NCBI RefSeq assembly: GCF_000422885.1
Contig: NZ_AUGX01000001.1
Coordinates: 249,238 to 313,237 of the forward strand
Origin: Ottowia thiooxydans DSM 14619
GTDB taxonomy: Bacteria; Pseudomonadota; Gammaproteobacteria; Burkholderiales; Burkholderiaceae_C
Reading direction: 5' to 3'
Length of the DNA: 64,000 nucleotides
Shown piece by piece: positions 62,918 to 64,000 of the stretch (position 1 is its first letter; each line of letters begins with the position of its first letter). Position numbers and translations under genes: made by a program. The notes below the pieces were generated by a model. That model saw only the letters and a program-made list of their open reading frames with translations, was not told the DNA's origin and did no database searches.

Positions 62918-63886
62918 CTATGCAGCAGGTTCGATCGCCACAGGTTTGCGGTGGGCGGCAAGACAGGTGAGAACGCTCAGTACCACGCAGATCAATGCTG
63001 CGATTTCCAACCAGGTTGGCAGGCGTTGTTCCCAGATGAATCCATATAACAGGGCAAAAAGCGTCTCGAACAAGATCATCTGGCCCACAAGCGTCAGCGG
63101 CAGCAGGCGGCTCGCACGGTTCCACAATCCATTGCCGACGATGGAGGCGAAAACCGCCACCCCCACCGACACAGCGCCGAACAGAAGCCACGCGTTGACT
63201 TGGTGATCCGCATTGTTCAGTGCCAGCGCAAATGGGATCAAGAGCAGGCTTTGAGCGCCCGTGACCACACCGGTCAATAAGCTCCAATCATGGGAAGAAA
63301 CGCGGTCTAGCTTAGCAAGGCAACGCGCGTTCCCTATTGCGTATGCAGACCATGATGCCAAGGCTCCTATGGCGCACAACAAACCGATTAATTGCTGGAT
63401 GGGCGAGCCAGTGCTGGGCCCTGCAATGGCTTGCCAGCCAATACAGATCGCGCCCAGCGTGCAAAGCAACAGTGACGGGGCGAGTTTGCTCAAGGGGACC
63501 GCCCCATGTTCTCGGCTACCGGTAACTGTCACCACCACTGGCAGAAAGCCGATCACAAGCGAAGTCATGGCAATTCCCCCAATCTGCACGGCGTTGGCCA
63601 GAAGGATGTAGTACAGCGTATTGCCCGCAAATGAGAGCCACATCAGGTTCCACCATTGGTGGCGCGGGACGTGGGCAACCAGTGGGCGCCAGCGCGGGGC
63701 GAGCAGTGCAGCTGCAATCAATCCGTAACTTAGATACCGCCCGATCGTGATCTGCAGCGGGCTGAATTCCCGCACCAGTTCTGGAGCAAGAAAAACCAGG
63801 CCCCAGAACGCACCCGCTCCCATCCCGCAGGCAAGGCCGGCCCAGATTTTGCTGCTGTGGCTTTGAGACATGGGAAGCGTATTCAT
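62918..63886 (-). CDS. EamA/DMT-superfamily transporter
   Basis: This 322-residue protein has ten predicted helices, starting WAGLACGMGAGAFWGLVFLA, with GRYLSYGLIAAALLAPRW and a C-terminal block LTLVGQMILFETLFALLYGF followed by a final helix and a basic tail. It is a probable exporter, perhaps of amino acids given the Lrp-type neighbour. ATG at 63871 (MSQSHSS) is an alternative start. Confidence 0.91.
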   Translation of the reverse strand: MNTLPMSQSHSSKIWAGLACGMGAGAFWGLVFLAPELVREFSPLQITIGRYLSYGLIAAALLAPRWRPLVAHVPRHQWWNLMWLSFAGNTLYYILLANAVQIGGIAMTSLVIGFLPVVVTVTGSREHGAVPLSKLAPSLLLCTLGAICIGWQAIAGPSTGSPIQQLIGLLCAIGALASWSAYAIGNARCLAKLDRVSSHDWSLLTGVVTGAQSLLLIPFALALNNADHQVNAWLLFGAVSVGVAVFASIVGNGLWNRASRLLPLTLVGQMILFETLFALLYGFIWEQRLPTWLEIAALICVVLSVLTCLAAHRKPVAIEPAA

Positions 63887-63958
63887 GTGAGTAATTTAAT
63901 CGTTTAGGTGATATAAATTGACTCTGAATTCTTGTTGTGGAGAGAAAATTTCTCGGTT

Positions 63959-64000
63959 ATGCCCAAGAAAACTGTTAATTCTCCCTTTGTCCTGGATCGT
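63959..64000 (+). CDS. Start of an unidentified gene, cut by window edge
   Basis: An ATG at 63959 opens a frame of 14 codons (MPKKTVNSPFVLDR) that continues past the window edge. GGAG lies 14 to 17 bases upstream, rather far, and a 13-bp palindrome GAGAAA-A-TTTCTC (63942-63954) lies just before it. It is divergent from the EamA gene. Too short to identify. Confidence 0.4.
   Translation, partial: MPKKTVNSPFVLDR

Overview
The window is high-GC chromosomal DNA from a betaproteobacterium, most likely a Comamonadaceae-type member of the Burkholderiales. The basis is two Bug/TctC-type periplasmic binding proteins, many LysR regulators clustered with aromatic-acid catabolic genes, two Liv-type ABC importers, and long structured intergenic repeats of a kind I associate with that family. 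That taxonomic call is inference. No tRNA, rRNA, CRISPR array or intact transposase was recognised.

Region 1 (1-26.8 kb) is a catabolic supercluster. After a truncated aconitase and two leftward LysR regulators, about 24 kb is transcribed rightward without interruption. It begins with a gentisate module: a 3-hydroxybenzoate 6-hydroxylase-like flavoprotein, gentisate dioxygenase, an FAH-family hydrolase and a Bug binding protein. Next is a complete CoA-dependent side-chain shortening set: feruloyl-CoA-synthase-type ligase, enoyl-CoA hydratase, SDR dehydrogenase, thiolase and a 4-hydroxybenzoyl-CoA-type thioesterase. This is followed by a Liv importer that includes a LivM-LivG fusion, a LysR gene, an acetophenone-type Baeyer-Villiger monooxygenase with an alpha/beta hydrolase, a second five-gene Liv importer and another LysR gene. 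The simplest reading is import and degradation of a hydroxyaryl-propenoate (for example a meta-hydroxycinnamate) to 3-hydroxybenzoate, then gentisate, then central metabolites. The Baeyer-Villiger pair would handle aryl ketones.

Region 2 (27-35 kb) holds a TauE-type permease, an EamA exporter divergent from a MarR regulator with two clear 22-bp operators, and a leftward iron-uptake signalling operon in the order FecI-type sigma factor, FecR, TonB receptor, PepSY membrane protein.

Region 3 (35.2-49.3 kb) lies between two inverted 56-bp identical repeats. It carries a zinc-ribbon protein, an ankyrin protein, a MerR/DHA2-efflux pair with a textbook MerR promoter, a long non-coding repeat tract, copper-associated genes (PCuAC, DUF2946), a large secreted Ig-like protein, an RcnB-like protein, and an exported methionine-sulfoxide repair operon (msrB-dipZ-msrA) divergent from an OmpR-type two-component system.

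Region 4 (49.3-64 kb) is mixed: a membrane-anchored Mrr-type nuclease, a beta-lactamase-fold lipoprotein, small proteins (DUF4345, DUF1993), a phosphotransferase, a GNAT enzyme, two EamA transporters, proline iminopeptidase, a second CoA-type catabolic group (crotonase, Bug protein, CoA-transferase, GntR regulator), and an acetolactate-synthase-type enzyme divergent from an Lrp/AsnC regulator.
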